A stretch of 64,000 nucleotides of DNA from Platanthera guangdongensis (lineage: Eukaryota > Streptophyta > Magnoliopsida > Asparagales > Orchidaceae): contig CM077150.1 in NCBI GenBank assembly GCA_039583875.1, forward strand, positions 189,848,375 to 189,912,374. Direction: 5' to 3'. Below are positions 1 to 10,957 of the stretch, in pieces (the first letter of the stretch is position 1; each line of letters starts with the position of its first letter). A model generated the notes under the pieces. It searched no databases. It had not been told where the DNA came from and saw only the letters and a list, made by a program, of their open reading frames with translations. Both the position numbers and the translations under genes were made by a program.

Positions 1-1712
1 TAATAGTGGTTCCCCAAGGTCTGGGTACATCCACTTTCCCCCTTCGCCTATCCAGTAGTGTACTAGATTCGGCCAAACTTCTCTACTATTCCTTAGATCC
101 TCAGATCTTACACTCAGAACCCCAAATAGGTTCCTACAACTCAGGCTCAAGGCCTTACCACTCAGTCTTCACAAAGACCTACACTCAGCCTTCGACAAGG
201 CCTACACTCAGCCCTCAACAAGGCCTACACTCAGAGAAATGGATCTCCTACACTCAGGCACACAAGCCCTACCACTCAGCCTTTATAATTTCAGGCTTAC
301 AACTCAGATCCCTTAGGATCCTACAAGAAATTAAGATTACAATGTATATACCTACAACTTAGGATAAGAGAGAAGAGTTGACAGGTTTCTTGATGAGTTC
401 TTGGATGAACTTTGCTGAGATCAACCTCCCTTGGCTTTCTTCAAAGCTTCTTGAATTTAGAACACAATAGGGTTGAGTCTCTCTGCAGCTGATCTTCAAT
501 CACTACTAACTTAAGATTCAGATCTCAATCTGAAACTTTCTTCACAGCCTGGTTCAACAGCTGTCTTCTTGGAAGGAGCTCTCTCTCCAACTTCTTAGAT
601 CTTCACTTGAAGGTCTTCTTCTAGTTGTGTTGTACTTCAATGATTCATTGATCATCTTCTTCTGTTGACAGAATAAGCCTTTATATAGGCCTTCTTCATG
701 GTGACCGGCTGATCCGGTTCCTAACAACTTTCTGACATCTCTGACAGTTGCAGTAGACCGGCTGGAATGGCAGCTGTCAAGTCATCCAGTCACTTCTTGA
801 ATTTTCTGTAACTGTCTTAAAGTGTCGAGAAAGTCAGTCTTTAAGTGTCGACACTTATAGACTAAGTGTCGACACAAGTTGTCTAAGTGTCGACACTAGC
901 CTTCATGGTGTCGACACAACTCCTTGCATTGTAGAATCTGCTTCTCGACACTGCTTCTTCAACATGTGTCGACACTGATATTGTGTGTCGACACAACTCC
1001 TTGCTCTTTAGTACTTAGTTGAATTCTTGTAAGTGTCGACACAACTCCTTTGTGTCGACACATCTTCTTGTGTTGATACTCGCTGAGTGTCGACACATTT
1101 TCTTAGTGTCGACACTTGCCTTCTGTGTTGATACTTGCTGAGTGTCGACACATTTTCTTAGTGTCGACACTTGTACTTAGACTTCATTTAAATTTGCTAA
1201 GTGTCGACACAGCCTCCTATTGTCAACACTTTCTTCATGTGTTGAGACTTTTGCTGTGTGTCGACACTGATCCTTTGTGTCGACACATTCTTCATGTGTT
1301 GAGACTTTGGCTGAGTGTCGACACATCTCCTTTGTGTCGACACTTGTACTTAGAATTTGTTGAACTTTTGCTGAGTGTCGACACAGCCTCCAAGTGTCGA
1401 CACTTGTACTTGAACTTTGTTGAAGTTTTGCTGAGTGTCGACACAGCCTCCAAGTGTCGACACTTTCTGATATCGACAAAGTTCCTCTGGGTGCCGACAC
1501 TACTTCTAAGTGTCGACACTGCTTCTCTGGACATTTCTTCATTGAGTGTCGACATAGCCTGTATGTGTCGACACTTTCCTTTTGGTGTCGACTCTGCATC
1601 CCTGGTGTCGACACAATTACTCCAAGTGTCGACACAAGTCTTCTTAAGTGTCGACACTTTTCTTCTGGGTGTCGACACATGGACTTAGAAACTTTTCAGC
1701 TTTCCCTGCAAA
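1..1712 (-). repeat. Element A 3' LTR (partial)
   Basis: Direct repeat of 9121 to about 10832, with small differences inside the dyad array. About 147 bp of the LTR's 3' end lie beyond the window. The match stops near 1712, while the right LTR continues for about 125 bp to its TGTTGGG terminus. So the U3 start and the polypurine tract of this copy are missing, probably by deletion. Confidence 0.85.
845..1678. repeat. GTGTCGACAC dyad array in A 3' LTR
   Basis: More than twenty copies of the 10-bp perfect palindrome GTGTCGACAC, irregularly spaced by roughly 10-45 bp, plus decayed forms such as GTGTTGAGAC. Read as protein, the array gives meaningless repeated CRH, VST and SVDT strings. It lies in the U3 part of the LTR. 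Confidence 0.95.
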
Positions 1713-1742
1713 CCGCTGGATCAGACCGCCAAGCCGCCCGGT

Positions 1743-3092
1743 CTAATACTTCAACAGCCCTTCAGCATCTTTTGGCACCTCAGTCTCCTTCCTTGCAGTT
1801 TTCTCAACAATATCCACATGCTCCCCCTCAACATGGGCCTTCTCCCCCTCAGCAGCATCTTTCTCTTTCTCAAAATATGTTTGTAGAAGATCTGGGAATA
1901 GCTCTTCTAGGGTAAATTCCTGTTGAGTATGAGCTGGAGAAACTCTTATCTCATCAACAACTTGATCAGCAACATATATGTCCTCCATGACAACATCTTG
2001 CGGTTGACTAGGAATCTGAGGTTGCTGATTAACATCAGACAATCTGTCAGTCATATCTTCATTTTCAATAGAGAAATCAAATTGGTTGATTTCAATTATT
2101 ACCTCAAGTATGGTCTGAGTAGCTTGTTCACTCTCTAGTGGAGTTGGCTCTTCTACAAGTAGAGGCTCCCCCTGGATGGAATCCAGGTTAATTGGGCTAG
2201 CTTGTGGTAGCTCCCCCTGCCTTGTTGCATCTTCTTGTCTAGCAGGTGACTGGCCAGCATTTCCAGTGTCTTCTTCATCAGGAGTGAACACTACCTGCTC
2301 TTCAGAGCTGCTTGATGATTCTTGAGCCACAGGGGATGTCTTTTTCTTCTTCTTCAGGGGTGTTTCCTTCTCAGGAGTTGGCATTTCCTTGGTCAAGACT
2401 CTATCCCACCTAGAGAAGATTCTCAAATCCATTATCATCATGTGGTTAATCTTAGTTCCAGCTGCTTGACTCATGACCTCTGGTATACTACCAGCCAGGT
2501 AAAGACTTAGAATCTTACCCAAATTGGGCTTTTTCAGACTCTCTTTTATCTTCTCAAACACAACTGCAGACCAATCAGTTTCTAGTTTGAAGATAATTCT
2601 TGTCATTAGACTAAACATATGAGCTGATATTCTGTCATGCCCTCCAGGCTTGCTCAAGATAACCTTGCCAACAATTTCAGATAAGAATTTGCCTTGCATG
2701 TTCATTCCCTTCCTAGTGAAAACAGATCCTATTTTCAGATTTGAGTCCAAACCACACCATGTTAATGCTCCTCTAGTCTTAGTAGCAGAAACATCTTCTT
2801 CTTCCTTAGTCCTAGGTAGTTGAAGTACCTTTCTCAGACTCTTAGGAGAGACCTTCACCTTTGCGCCATGAACTCTTGACTTAATTTTGAGTCCTGATTC
2901 ATCTAGGGTTGCTGCATTCAGAATTTCCAGGACTTCTTTCTTTCATATCTTGGTCGGTTCGGAAACAAGAAATTCTAACCCTGTCTCTTCTATTAGGGTT
3001 ATCACGCCTTTGATATCAGGTTCCGCATCATCAAATGCGTGCCGAACGAGTTCATATCCTTCATTCACATTCTCTTCTAGCTTGGGCGCCAT
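1743..3092 (-). pseudogene. Element A third ORF (putative plant transposon-type protein)
   Basis: Reading frame downstream of pol, in the position where SIRE-type elements carry an extra ORF. I take the start as the ATG at 3092, which opens with Met-Ala-Pro-Lys. The frame is open except for one TGA near 2940 and ends at 1743, about 450 codons in all. The N-terminal half, rich in KSLRKVL, GALTWCG and SKPGGHD type segments, resembles the uncharacterised 'putative plant transposon protein' domain found with plant retroelements (from memory). The C-terminal half is low-complexity and acidic, with Lys, Ser and Glu runs. No signal peptide or transmembrane segment is evident, so an envelope role is not supported. 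It is preceded by its own TATA box and dyad array. Function unknown. Confidence 0.6.
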
Positions 3093-3191
3093 TAGGGTTT
3101 GAAGAAATTTGAATCTAGAGAAGAGAGATGTCGACACACAAGTTTGGTCTCGAAACTTTGGTGAGCGTGTCGATAGACAATGGCGAAAACC

Positions 3192-3199
3192 TATTTATA
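3192..3199 (-). promoter_or_regulatory. TATA box upstream of ORF3 in element A
   Basis: The minus strand reads TATAAATA, about 100 bp upstream of the ORF3 start at 3092 and about 40 bp downstream of the internal GTGTCGACAC array. The order array, TATA, start copies the LTR order (array 9968-10812, TATATAAAG at about 9803-9811). Promoter activity is inferred. Confidence 0.5.
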
Positions 3200-3245
3200 C
3201 CTTTCTAGAATCGAAGATGAAAGGGCGCGTCAAAATTCCTAAATT

Positions 3246-3666
3246 GTGTCGACACTGATGAAAAGTGTCGACACTTACTTATAATGTCTCGACAACTATG
3301 TGTCGACAGAATATATGTGTCGACACTTGTTTATGTGTCGACACCGCTTAGCTCGACACTTAGTCGAGACTTTACCAGACTAATGTTGAGTAAATCCTAA
3401 GTGTCGACACCACCTTGGATGTGTCGACACCTACTATTTATGTGTCGACACTGCTTAGCTCGACACTTAGTCGAGACTTTACCAGACTAATGTTGAGTAA
3501 ATCCTAAGTGTCGACACCACCTTGGATGTGTCGACACCTACTATTTATGTGTTGACACTAATTCTCTTAAGTGTCGACACAGACTGTCTAGATGTGTCAA
3601 CACCATTTCTCTGAAATGTCGACACCACTTTTCTGTGTCGACACAGACAACTCTGTGTGTCGACAC
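3246..3666. repeat. Internal GTGTCGACAC dyad array of element A
   Basis: About twelve perfect GTGTCGACAC palindromes plus variants, between the end of pol and ORF3. The motif is the same as in this element's LTR, but the surrounding sequence is not an LTR copy. Confidence 0.9.
3346..3558. repeat. 107-bp tandem duplication inside the internal array
   Basis: The block beginning GCTTAGCTCGACACTTAG at 3346 repeats at 3453 almost without change, each copy carrying three dyads. This shows the array grows by local duplication. Confidence 0.85.
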
Positions 3667-3692
3667 CATTTTACTTAGCCAATTTTGAAAAC

Positions 3693-5167
3693 TTATTCTA
3701 AGTTTATCATACCAAATTCAATTTTGAACCTATTGAATTTGGTTTCATCTAAGGTCTTAGTATACATGTCAGCTAGTTGATTATCTGTATTAATATATTC
3801 TACTGAAATATCTCCTTTTTCCACATGTTCTCTTAGAAAATGGTATTTTATTTCTATATGCTTAGTCCTACTATGGGAGACAGGATTGTTTGCAATAGAA
3901 ATAGCACTAGTAGAATCACAAAATAGAGGTGTTCTACTTACTTGTATACCATAGTCTTCTAGCTGATGTTGAATCCACAGAAGTTGAGCACAACAACTTC
4001 CTACAACAACATACTCTGATTCTGTTGTGGAGATAGCCACACTTGTTTGCTTCTTGCTACTCCATGATATCTGTCTTCCACCTAGGAATTAACAGGTTCC
4101 AGTTGTACTTTTTCTATCTTCCTTACAGCCTGCAACATTTGCATCTGAATAACCTGTTAGTTCAAAATCTCCATTCCTAGGGTACCAAAGGCCTAGATAA
4201 GGAGTGCCCTTTAGATATCTCAGAATTCTTTTGACTGCTGTCAAATGAGATTCTTTAGGGCAAGCTTGGTACCTAGCACAGACACATGTAGCATACATGA
4301 TATCTGGTCTACTTGCAGTCAAATACAATAGGGAGCCAACTATCCCTCTATACAAAGTCTCATCTACAGGTTTCCCTTCATCATCTTGCTAAGATACATA
4401 CTTGACCCCATAGGAGTTTTCATGGTACTGGATGATTCCATACAATACTTCCTTATCAAATCTAGGGTGAACTTAGACTAGCATATGGATAAACCATTCT
4501 CAGTCTGTCTAACTTGGAGACCCAAGAAGAACTTAAGTTCCCCCATACTGCTCATTTCAAATTGTCCTTGCGTTAGTTTTGCAAACTTTTTGCAAAGACT
4601 ACTTTCAGTAGACCCAAATATGATGTCATCTATATATATTTGGACTAGTGTGATCTTGCCTCTGGATTCCCTAAGGAATAGAGTCTTGTCTATTTTCCCC
4701 CTTGTGAATTTATTCTCAATGAGGAAACTAGACAGGGTTTCATACTAAGACATAGGGGCTTGTTTTAACCCATACAATGCCTTCCTAAGTCTATAGACAT
4801 AATTAGGTTTAGTTGAATCAACAAAACCTGATGGCTGTTCCACATAGACTTCTTCCTTCAGATTTCCATTCAGAAAGGCTGACTTAACATCCATTTGGTA
4901 TACTTTAAACCCTTGATATGTTGCATAGGCCAAGAACATCGTTATTGCCTCCAGTCTAGCTACTGGTGCAAAGGTTTGATCAAAGTCAATACCTTCTTCC
5001 TGCCTATATCCCTTAGCAACCAGTCTTGCTTTGTTCTTCACAATAACTCCATGTTCATCCAGCTTGTTCCTAAAGATACACTTAGTTCCAATTATGTTGT
5101 GGTCTTTTGGTTTAGGAACAAGCTCCCAGACTTTGCATCTCTTGAACTGATTCAGCTCCTCTTGCAT
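3693..5167 (-). pseudogene. Element A reverse transcriptase and RNase H
   Basis: Copia-type RT and RNase H read from right to left. At 5167-4745 are the NKARLVAKG and [11 protein letters not shown] type segments of RT. At about 4640-4620 is the catalytic motif, read as Tyr-Ile-Asp-Asp-Ile-Ile. At 4355-4089 are the SRPDIM and LRYLKGT segments and the first RNase H aspartate in a GYSDA motif. At 4040-3693 is the RNase H C-terminus with SHSRTKHIEI. Stops interrupt the frame near 4745, 4490, 4385 and 4089, so no full enzyme is made. The motif order matches SIRE-type pol. Confidence 0.85.
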
Positions 5168-5216
5168 TGCCTCAATCCAATGAGGGTCTAGGATGGCTTC
5201 TTCAAATTTCTTTGGC

Positions 5217-6859
5217 TCAACTTGGGATAGAAAACTGGAGTAGAGTACCTGAACTTAGATTTCTGCTCCTTATTTGTACCCCTTTACTTAGATCACCAAT
5301 AATTTGATTGGCTGGATGATCTTTTAGATGTCTATTAGCTGGAGGCAGCCTGTCTTTAGGTTGTACTCCTTCAGCTTCTTCAACTTGCTGCACCCCTTGA
5401 TCTTCTTCTAGATCAGGTACATCTAGTACTCCCCCTGGACAACAGCCACTATCATCTACATGCTGACTTGCAGTAGATCCTTCTTCAATAGTAAGCTTGT
5501 CCATCTTCTTAGTCACACATGTGGAACTGCAAATACTTCTAGACAATTCATTGTTAATGAGTCTAGCTTAATCAAATACTACATGTACTGACTCTTCTAC
5601 AACTTGAGTAGTTAAGTTGTAGACCCTATAAGCCTTACTGTTATTGCTGTACCCAACAAAGATCCCCTCTTGGGATTTGGCAGCAAACTTGGTTAAGTAA
5701 GACTTACCATTGTTAAGTATATAGCATTTACAACCAAAGATCCTGAAATAGGATAGGTTTGATTTTCTGCCTTTCACAATCTCATAGGGGGTCTTATTGT
5801 GACTTTTGGTGATAGTAGCCTAATTAATTACATGGCATGCAGTGTTTACTGCCTCAGCCCAGAAATATTCTGGGAGAGATGTATCACTTAATAGGGTTCT
5901 ACCAGCCTCTATCAAGGTTTTATTTTTCCTTTCAGCAATGCCATTTTGCTAAGGTGTTCTTGGTGAAGAAAATTCCTGAAATATCCCAAATTCTTCACAT
6001 AGCTTTGTCATACTGTCAGACTGGAATTCAGTACCATGGTCACTTCTTATTTTGACTACTGTACTGTCTAACTTATTCTAAATTTGTTTGACAAAACTAT
6101 AAAAGATATTAGGAGTTTCAGATTTCTATCTAAGGAAGAACACCAAGGAAAACCTTAAGTAGTAATCTACAACTACAAATGTGTAGACATTCCTACGTAG
6201 GCTGTGAACTGGCATAGGACCAAAAAGATCCATATGCAAGAGGTATAAGCATCTCACAACATCTTTGTTTTCAATGCTATTAAAGGTGGATCTAGTCTGC
6301 TTGCCCTTTTGACAAGTTGATCATATCCCATCTTTAATACACTTAACCTGAGGACCATTCCTCACTAACTCTTCGCTATAGAGTTGGCCAATTATCTTGT
6401 AGTTAAGATGAGCTAGCCTCTTGTGCCATTTGACACAATGAGAGACTTTCTCACAGCTACAAGACACACAGGAGAAACATTGTTCTCACATATAATGTCT
6501 ATACAATAGACATTTCTCTTCCTATAACCAGTCAGAATGATCTCTTGATCATTTGATCTCCTGATATGACAACTATTTTTGACAAATGAGATGTCATATC
6601 CTAAATCACTCAGCTGACTTATACTAATGAGGTTATGTTTCAAACCTTTAACATAAGCCACTTGAGTTATTGTTATAAGGTTGCTAGAAATGTTACCAAA
6701 ACCTTTGATGATTCCTTTTTCAGAACCACCAAAGGTGACTTTAGGACCATCCTTGATTGGTGTGTAGTCCTTTAGCAATCCCCTAGTTGCAGTCATGTGC
6801 CTGGAACATCCACTGTCCAAGTACCATATTGGGGCATGGTCACTTGGACTCACCTGCAA
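5217..6859 (-). pseudogene. Element A protease and integrase
   Basis: At 6859 onward is the copia protease with the Asp-Ser-Gly-Cys-Ser active site. A pre-integrase zinc segment follows at about 6440-6300, then the integrase core. The three catalytic acidic residues can be located: Asp in HMDLFGP near 6220, Asp in SDHGTEF near 6030, and Glu in NGIAER near 5935. Several in-frame stops lie among them. At 5777-5568 is the IFGCKCY / GIFVGYS region, and at 5546-5217 a low-complexity hinge leading to RT. The catalytic positions are kept but the frame is dead. Confidence 0.8.
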
Positions 6860-6865
6860 AACAGA

Positions 6866-8866
6866 TTAATTAACCTTAGAACCCAAAGAATTCTTGGGTC
6901 CTTGGTGCTGGTTAGTTTGTCTCTTAGTAAAACTACCTGTAGCTTTTCTAGCAGGCAGATTGCTACTCACCTTGGCACTTGAATTGTGCCAACAGTCCAT
7001 GGCAAAGTGGCCTACCTTGCCACAACACCAGCACTCAAATCTGTTGTACCTTTGCTTAGGTACAACCCTAGCTATTTTATCTACAGCAGGCTCCTTGTTG
7101 AGTACTGAGGCTTTGCCCTTATACTTGGACTTTACAGTCCTAGCAGGTTTTGTAAACCCTAATCCAGTTTTATCCTTTTGATGTACAAATTCATCTATCA
7201 AAGGTAGAACAGACTTTGATTTAGAAAACCTTGCAACTATGTCTCTCTCTTTCTGAAGACTAATCTCCAGATTTCTGATTTGATCATTTTTAAATGTTAT
7301 AGTCCCCATCTGAATAACATTTATGTTCTTCAGCCTGGCTATTTCATTTAGTTTTTGATCAATCAACTTATCAAAATCTGTTGCAGCCACTTTGAGATTA
7401 CCAATCTCCTTAGCCCGACTCTTGGTCAAGAATTTGCTTTTCTTCAAAGCTTGCAACACTACTTTATATTCATCAATTAATTGATGAATATCTCCTTCAG
7501 GTTCAGATCCACTCTCATCACTTGATGCTGATGAATCTGATTCTGATCCAGCACTAGAAATTGAACTTGAAGAATAATTTTGTACCTAACTTGGTCCAGG
7601 CTGATCCTAGATTTTATCTCCTTCTGATAAGGCCATCAGTCCCTGGCACTGATTGTCCTCATGCTCATATATAGAGTTCATTAACTGGATGAACTCATCT
7701 TCTTCTTCTTCAGCAAACAGTCCAATGTAAGCTTCAGTTTCTAAAGAAGACATATCTGACAGACTTTTGTCCTTCTTTGCAACAAAGGACCTTTCCTTTT
7801 TGCCCTTGATTTGAGTCTTCTTCTTATCAGTTGACTCTTTCCTTTTCTCTGGACAGTCAACAACAACATGTCCTTGTCTGTTACAACAATAACAAACTAT
7901 CTTTGTAGATGTAGTTCTACTTGACTTGGGCTTTCTCTTGTCATTCTTTGATGACTTCTGTGAAGTGGATGGCTTAGACCTCCACTATTTCTTTTTTAGG
8001 AACTTCTGAAAATGTCTTGTGAAAGCTGCAAAGTCCTCATCACTCTCACTGCTTTCAGAATTCTTACTTTCTGACTCATCTGTCTCAGTCTCAGCAACTT
8101 TTGGAGGTGGAGATGGAGACTTACTTTTATATTTCTTGGTGGCTTCTGTCTTGAATGCCACTGCTCTTTCTTTGTGCTCAATTCTTGTAGTCTTCTCTTC
8201 CTCCTTTCTAACCATTAGCTGCATTTCATAGGATAACAACTTTCCAAACAATGTTGGAGGAGGAATATCTGCTAACTTGGCCATTTCCCTTATGACACAA
8301 ATCTTAGTATCCCAGTCTTTAGTTAGAGATCTCAAGAACTTATCATTCAGCTCATAGTTGCTGAATTCTCTTCCATAAGACATCAACTCATTGACAATCC
8401 TATAGAATTTCTTGTAGCATTCTGTTATACTATCAGACCTGCCTTGTCTGAAACTTTCATACTCCTGATTTAGTAAAGACTTTCTGTCCTGTCTAACTTC
8501 TTCAGAGCCCTCCATGTACACTATCAGTGTGTCCCACATTTCCTTTGATGTTTTACAGTGAATCAAGTTTTGAAATGTGGCATCATCTATTGTACTCACA
8601 ATAATATTCTGGGCCCTCTTGTCCATGGTGGCCAGAATAATCTCATCTTTAGTCATCTCTGAAAAGTCCTTAGGGGTTCTCTGATTTGCATCCAGGACTG
8701 ATACTTTCATAGGAACATATGGCCCTTCTTTGACTGTGATATAGATTCTAGGGTCAGAGGCTTCCATAAATAGTCTAACCCTTTCTTTCCAGATGCCAAA
8801 AATCTCCTTTCTACAAATTGGCAACTTCATGGATCCAAGTTCTTTGTGATTCTCTATTGAACCCAT
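6866..8866 (-). pseudogene. Element A gag
   Basis: Starts at the ATG at 8866 and is open for 293 codons to a TAG at 7985. Beyond the stop the same protein continues to a CCHC knuckle (about 7897-7856). A separately open stretch at 7459-6866 has a coiled-coil-like charged segment and a second knuckle of CWCCGKVGHFAMDC form. The first 180 residues match the copia gag/UBN2 pattern (TMDKRAQNII, SKEMWDTL, LTKDWDTK). Gag forms the particle and binds RNA. It is closely related to the split gag of element A2. Confidence 0.85.
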
Positions 8867-8958
8867 TTTCTTAATTTTCTTGATTCTGCACTTGATTATA
8901 CTGAATCTGCCAACAGGATCTTTTACTCAGACTGTTATGTCCTTTTTTGAGTAACCTG

Positions 8959-8970
8959 GCTCTGATACCA
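8959..8970 (-). other. Primer binding site of element A
   Basis: The minus strand reads TGGTATCAGAGC, complementary to the 3' end of plant initiator Met tRNA, two bases after the LTR end TTTCA. This fixes the 5' LTR border at 8973. Confidence 0.9.
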
Positions 8971-9802
8971 CTTGAAAGAAATTATACCTAATCACCTAGA
9001 GGGGGGGGGGGGTGAATAAGTGACCTTAATCTTTTTAAACTTTTAGGCAGATATAATCACAGATTTCACAGAACATAAAACAGCAACCACAGAATCATAC
9101 ACACACAGAGTACACACAGTTTTATAGTGGTTCCCCAAGGTCTGGGTACATCCACTTTCCCCCTTCGCTTATCTAGTAGCGTACTAGATTTGGCCAAACT
9201 TCTCCACTCTTCCTCAGATCCTCAGATCTTACACTCAGAACCCCAAATAGGTTCCTACAACTCAGGCTCAAGGCCCTACCACTCAGTCTTCACAAAGACC
9301 TACACTCAGCCTTCAACAAGGCCTACACTCAGCCCTCAACAAGGCCTACACTCAGAGAAATGCATCTCCTACACTCAGGAACACAGGCCCTACCACTCAG
9401 CCTTTATAATTTCAGGCTTACAACTCAGATCCCTTAGGATCCTACAAGAAATTAAGATTACAATGTATATACCTACAACTCAGGATAAGAGAGAAGAGTT
9501 GATAGGTTTCTTGATGAGTTCTTGGATGAACTTTGCTAAGATCAACCTCCCTTGGCTTTCTTCAAAGCTTCTTGAATTTAGAACACAATAGGGTTGAGTC
9601 TCTCTGCAGCTGATCTTCAATCACTGCAAACTTAAGATTCAGATCTCAATCTGAAACTTTCTTCACAGCCTGGTTCAACAGCTGTCTTCTTGGATGGAGC
9701 TCTCTCTCTCCAACTTCTTAGATCTTCACTTGAAGGTCTTCTTCTACTTGTGTTGTACTTCAATGATTCATTGATCATCTTCTTCTGTTGGCAGAATAAG
9801 CC

Positions 9803-9811
9803 TTTATATAG
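9803..9811 (-). promoter_or_regulatory. TATA box of element A 5' LTR
   Basis: The minus strand reads TATATAAAG, downstream of the dyad array and upstream of R/U5, as expected for an LTR promoter. The same sequence occurs in the left LTR near 690. Confidence 0.6.
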
Positions 9812-9967
9812 GCCTTCTTCATGGTGACCGGCTGATCCGGTTCCTAACAACTTTCTGACATCTCTGACAGTTGCAGTATACCGGCTGGAATGGCAGTTGT
9901 CAAGTCATCCAGTCACTTCTTGAATTTTCTGTAACTGTCTGAAAGTGTCGAGACAGTCAGTCTTTAA

Positions 9968-10812
9968 GTGTCGACACACAGCAAAAGTCTCAACACATGA
10001 AGCAATTGTCGACACTAGGAGGCTGTGTCGACACTAGCCTTCATGGTGTCGACACAACTCCTTGTGTTGTAGAATCTACTTCTCGACACTGCTTCTTCAA
10101 CATGTGTCGACACTGATATTGTGTGTCGATACAACTCCTTGTTCTTTAGTACTTAGTTGAATTCTTGTAAGTGTCGACACAACTCCTTTGTGTCGACACA
10201 TCTTCTTGTGTTGATACTCGCTGAGTGTCGACACATTTTCTTAGTGTCGACACTTGCCTTCTGTGTTGATACTTGCTGAGTGTCGACACATTTTCTTAGT
10301 GTCGACACTTGTACTTAGACTTCATTTAACTGAGTGTCGACACAGCCTCCTAGTGTCGACAATTTCTTCATGTGTTGAGACTTTTGCTGTGTGTCGACAC
10401 TGATCCTTTGTGTCGACACATTCTTCATGTGTTGAGACTTTGGCTGAGTGTCGACACAACTCCTTTGTGTCGACACTTGTACTTAGAATTTGTTGAACTT
10501 TTGCTGAGTGTCGACACAGCCTCCAAGTGTCGACACTTGTACTTGAACTTTGTTGAAGTTTTGCTGAGTGTCGACACAGCCTCCAAGTGTCGACACTTTC
10601 TGATGTCGACAACGTTCCTCTGGGTGCCGACACTGCTTCTAAGTGTCGATACTGCTTCTCTGGACATTTCTTCATTGTGTGTCGACACTATCCTTCTGGT
10701 GTCGACTCTACATCCCTGGTGTCGACACAATTACTCCAAGTGTCGACACTGCTTCTCTGGGTGTCGACACAAGTCTTCTTAAGTGTCGACACTTTCTTCT
10801 GGGTGTCGACAC
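9968..10812. repeat. GTGTCGACAC dyad array in A 5' LTR
   Basis: I count about 25 perfect GTGTCGACAC copies in 845 bp, plus near copies (GTGTCGATAC, GTGCCGACAC, TTGTCGACAC). It lies 145-990 bp from the LTR start, upstream of the TATA box. Confidence 0.95.
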
Positions 10813-10957
10813 ATGGACTTAGAAACTTTTCAGCTTTCCCTGCAAATACTTAACCTGCACAACTAAACTCAAAACACATCAAATACATTTTGATGTATAT
10901 CATTGAGTAGGGTGAGGCTTCTTCAAATCAGGTACATTTATTCCAATGTACCCAACA

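Larger units (their letters stand above)
1..10957 (-). mobile_element. Element A: SIRE-like Ty1/copia retrotransposon, degenerate
   Basis: Minus-strand element in the order 5' LTR (8973-10957), PBS, gag, protease, integrase, RT, RNase H, a third ORF, 3' LTR. The integrase-before-RT order defines Ty1/copia. Long LTRs of about 2 kb, a two-knuckle gag and an extra ORF after pol fit the SIRE/Maximus group. The 3' LTR runs off the left edge, so the TSD cannot be checked. The coding region carries several in-frame stops and frameshifts. The 5' LTR starts TGTTGGG and ends TTTCA on the minus strand. Confidence 0.9.
8973..10957 (-). repeat. Element A 5' LTR
   Basis: 1,985 bp. On the minus strand it starts TGTTGGGTACATTGG at 10957 and ends TTTCA at 8973. 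U3 holds the dyad array. A TATATAAAG box lies at about 9803-9811. R/U5 contains the 'gtggttcccca' stretch shared with the A2 LTR. Confidence 0.85.

Noticed and set aside
6..362. Plus-strand frame of 118 codons, and its twin at 9127-9591
   Set aside because: Lies inside both LTRs of element A on the non-coding strand; composition follows the LTR's repeated 'tacactcag' stretch.
845..1678. CRISPR-like array of short repeats
   Set aside because: The repeat is only 10 bp, spacing is irregular, it lies in a plant LTR, and there are no cas genes.
1116..1915. Several long frames with repeated CRH/VST/SVDT strings, also at 10322-10853
   Set aside because: They are the GTGTCGACAC palindrome translated in different phases on both strands, not genes.
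1743..3092. Envelope gene of an endogenous plant retrovirus
   Set aside because: The position fits, but there is no signal peptide, transmembrane helix or coiled coil near the end.
9001..9012. G run as a regulatory element
   Set aside because: A simple homopolymer close to the LTR end; the A2 LTR has only a short G run at the same place.
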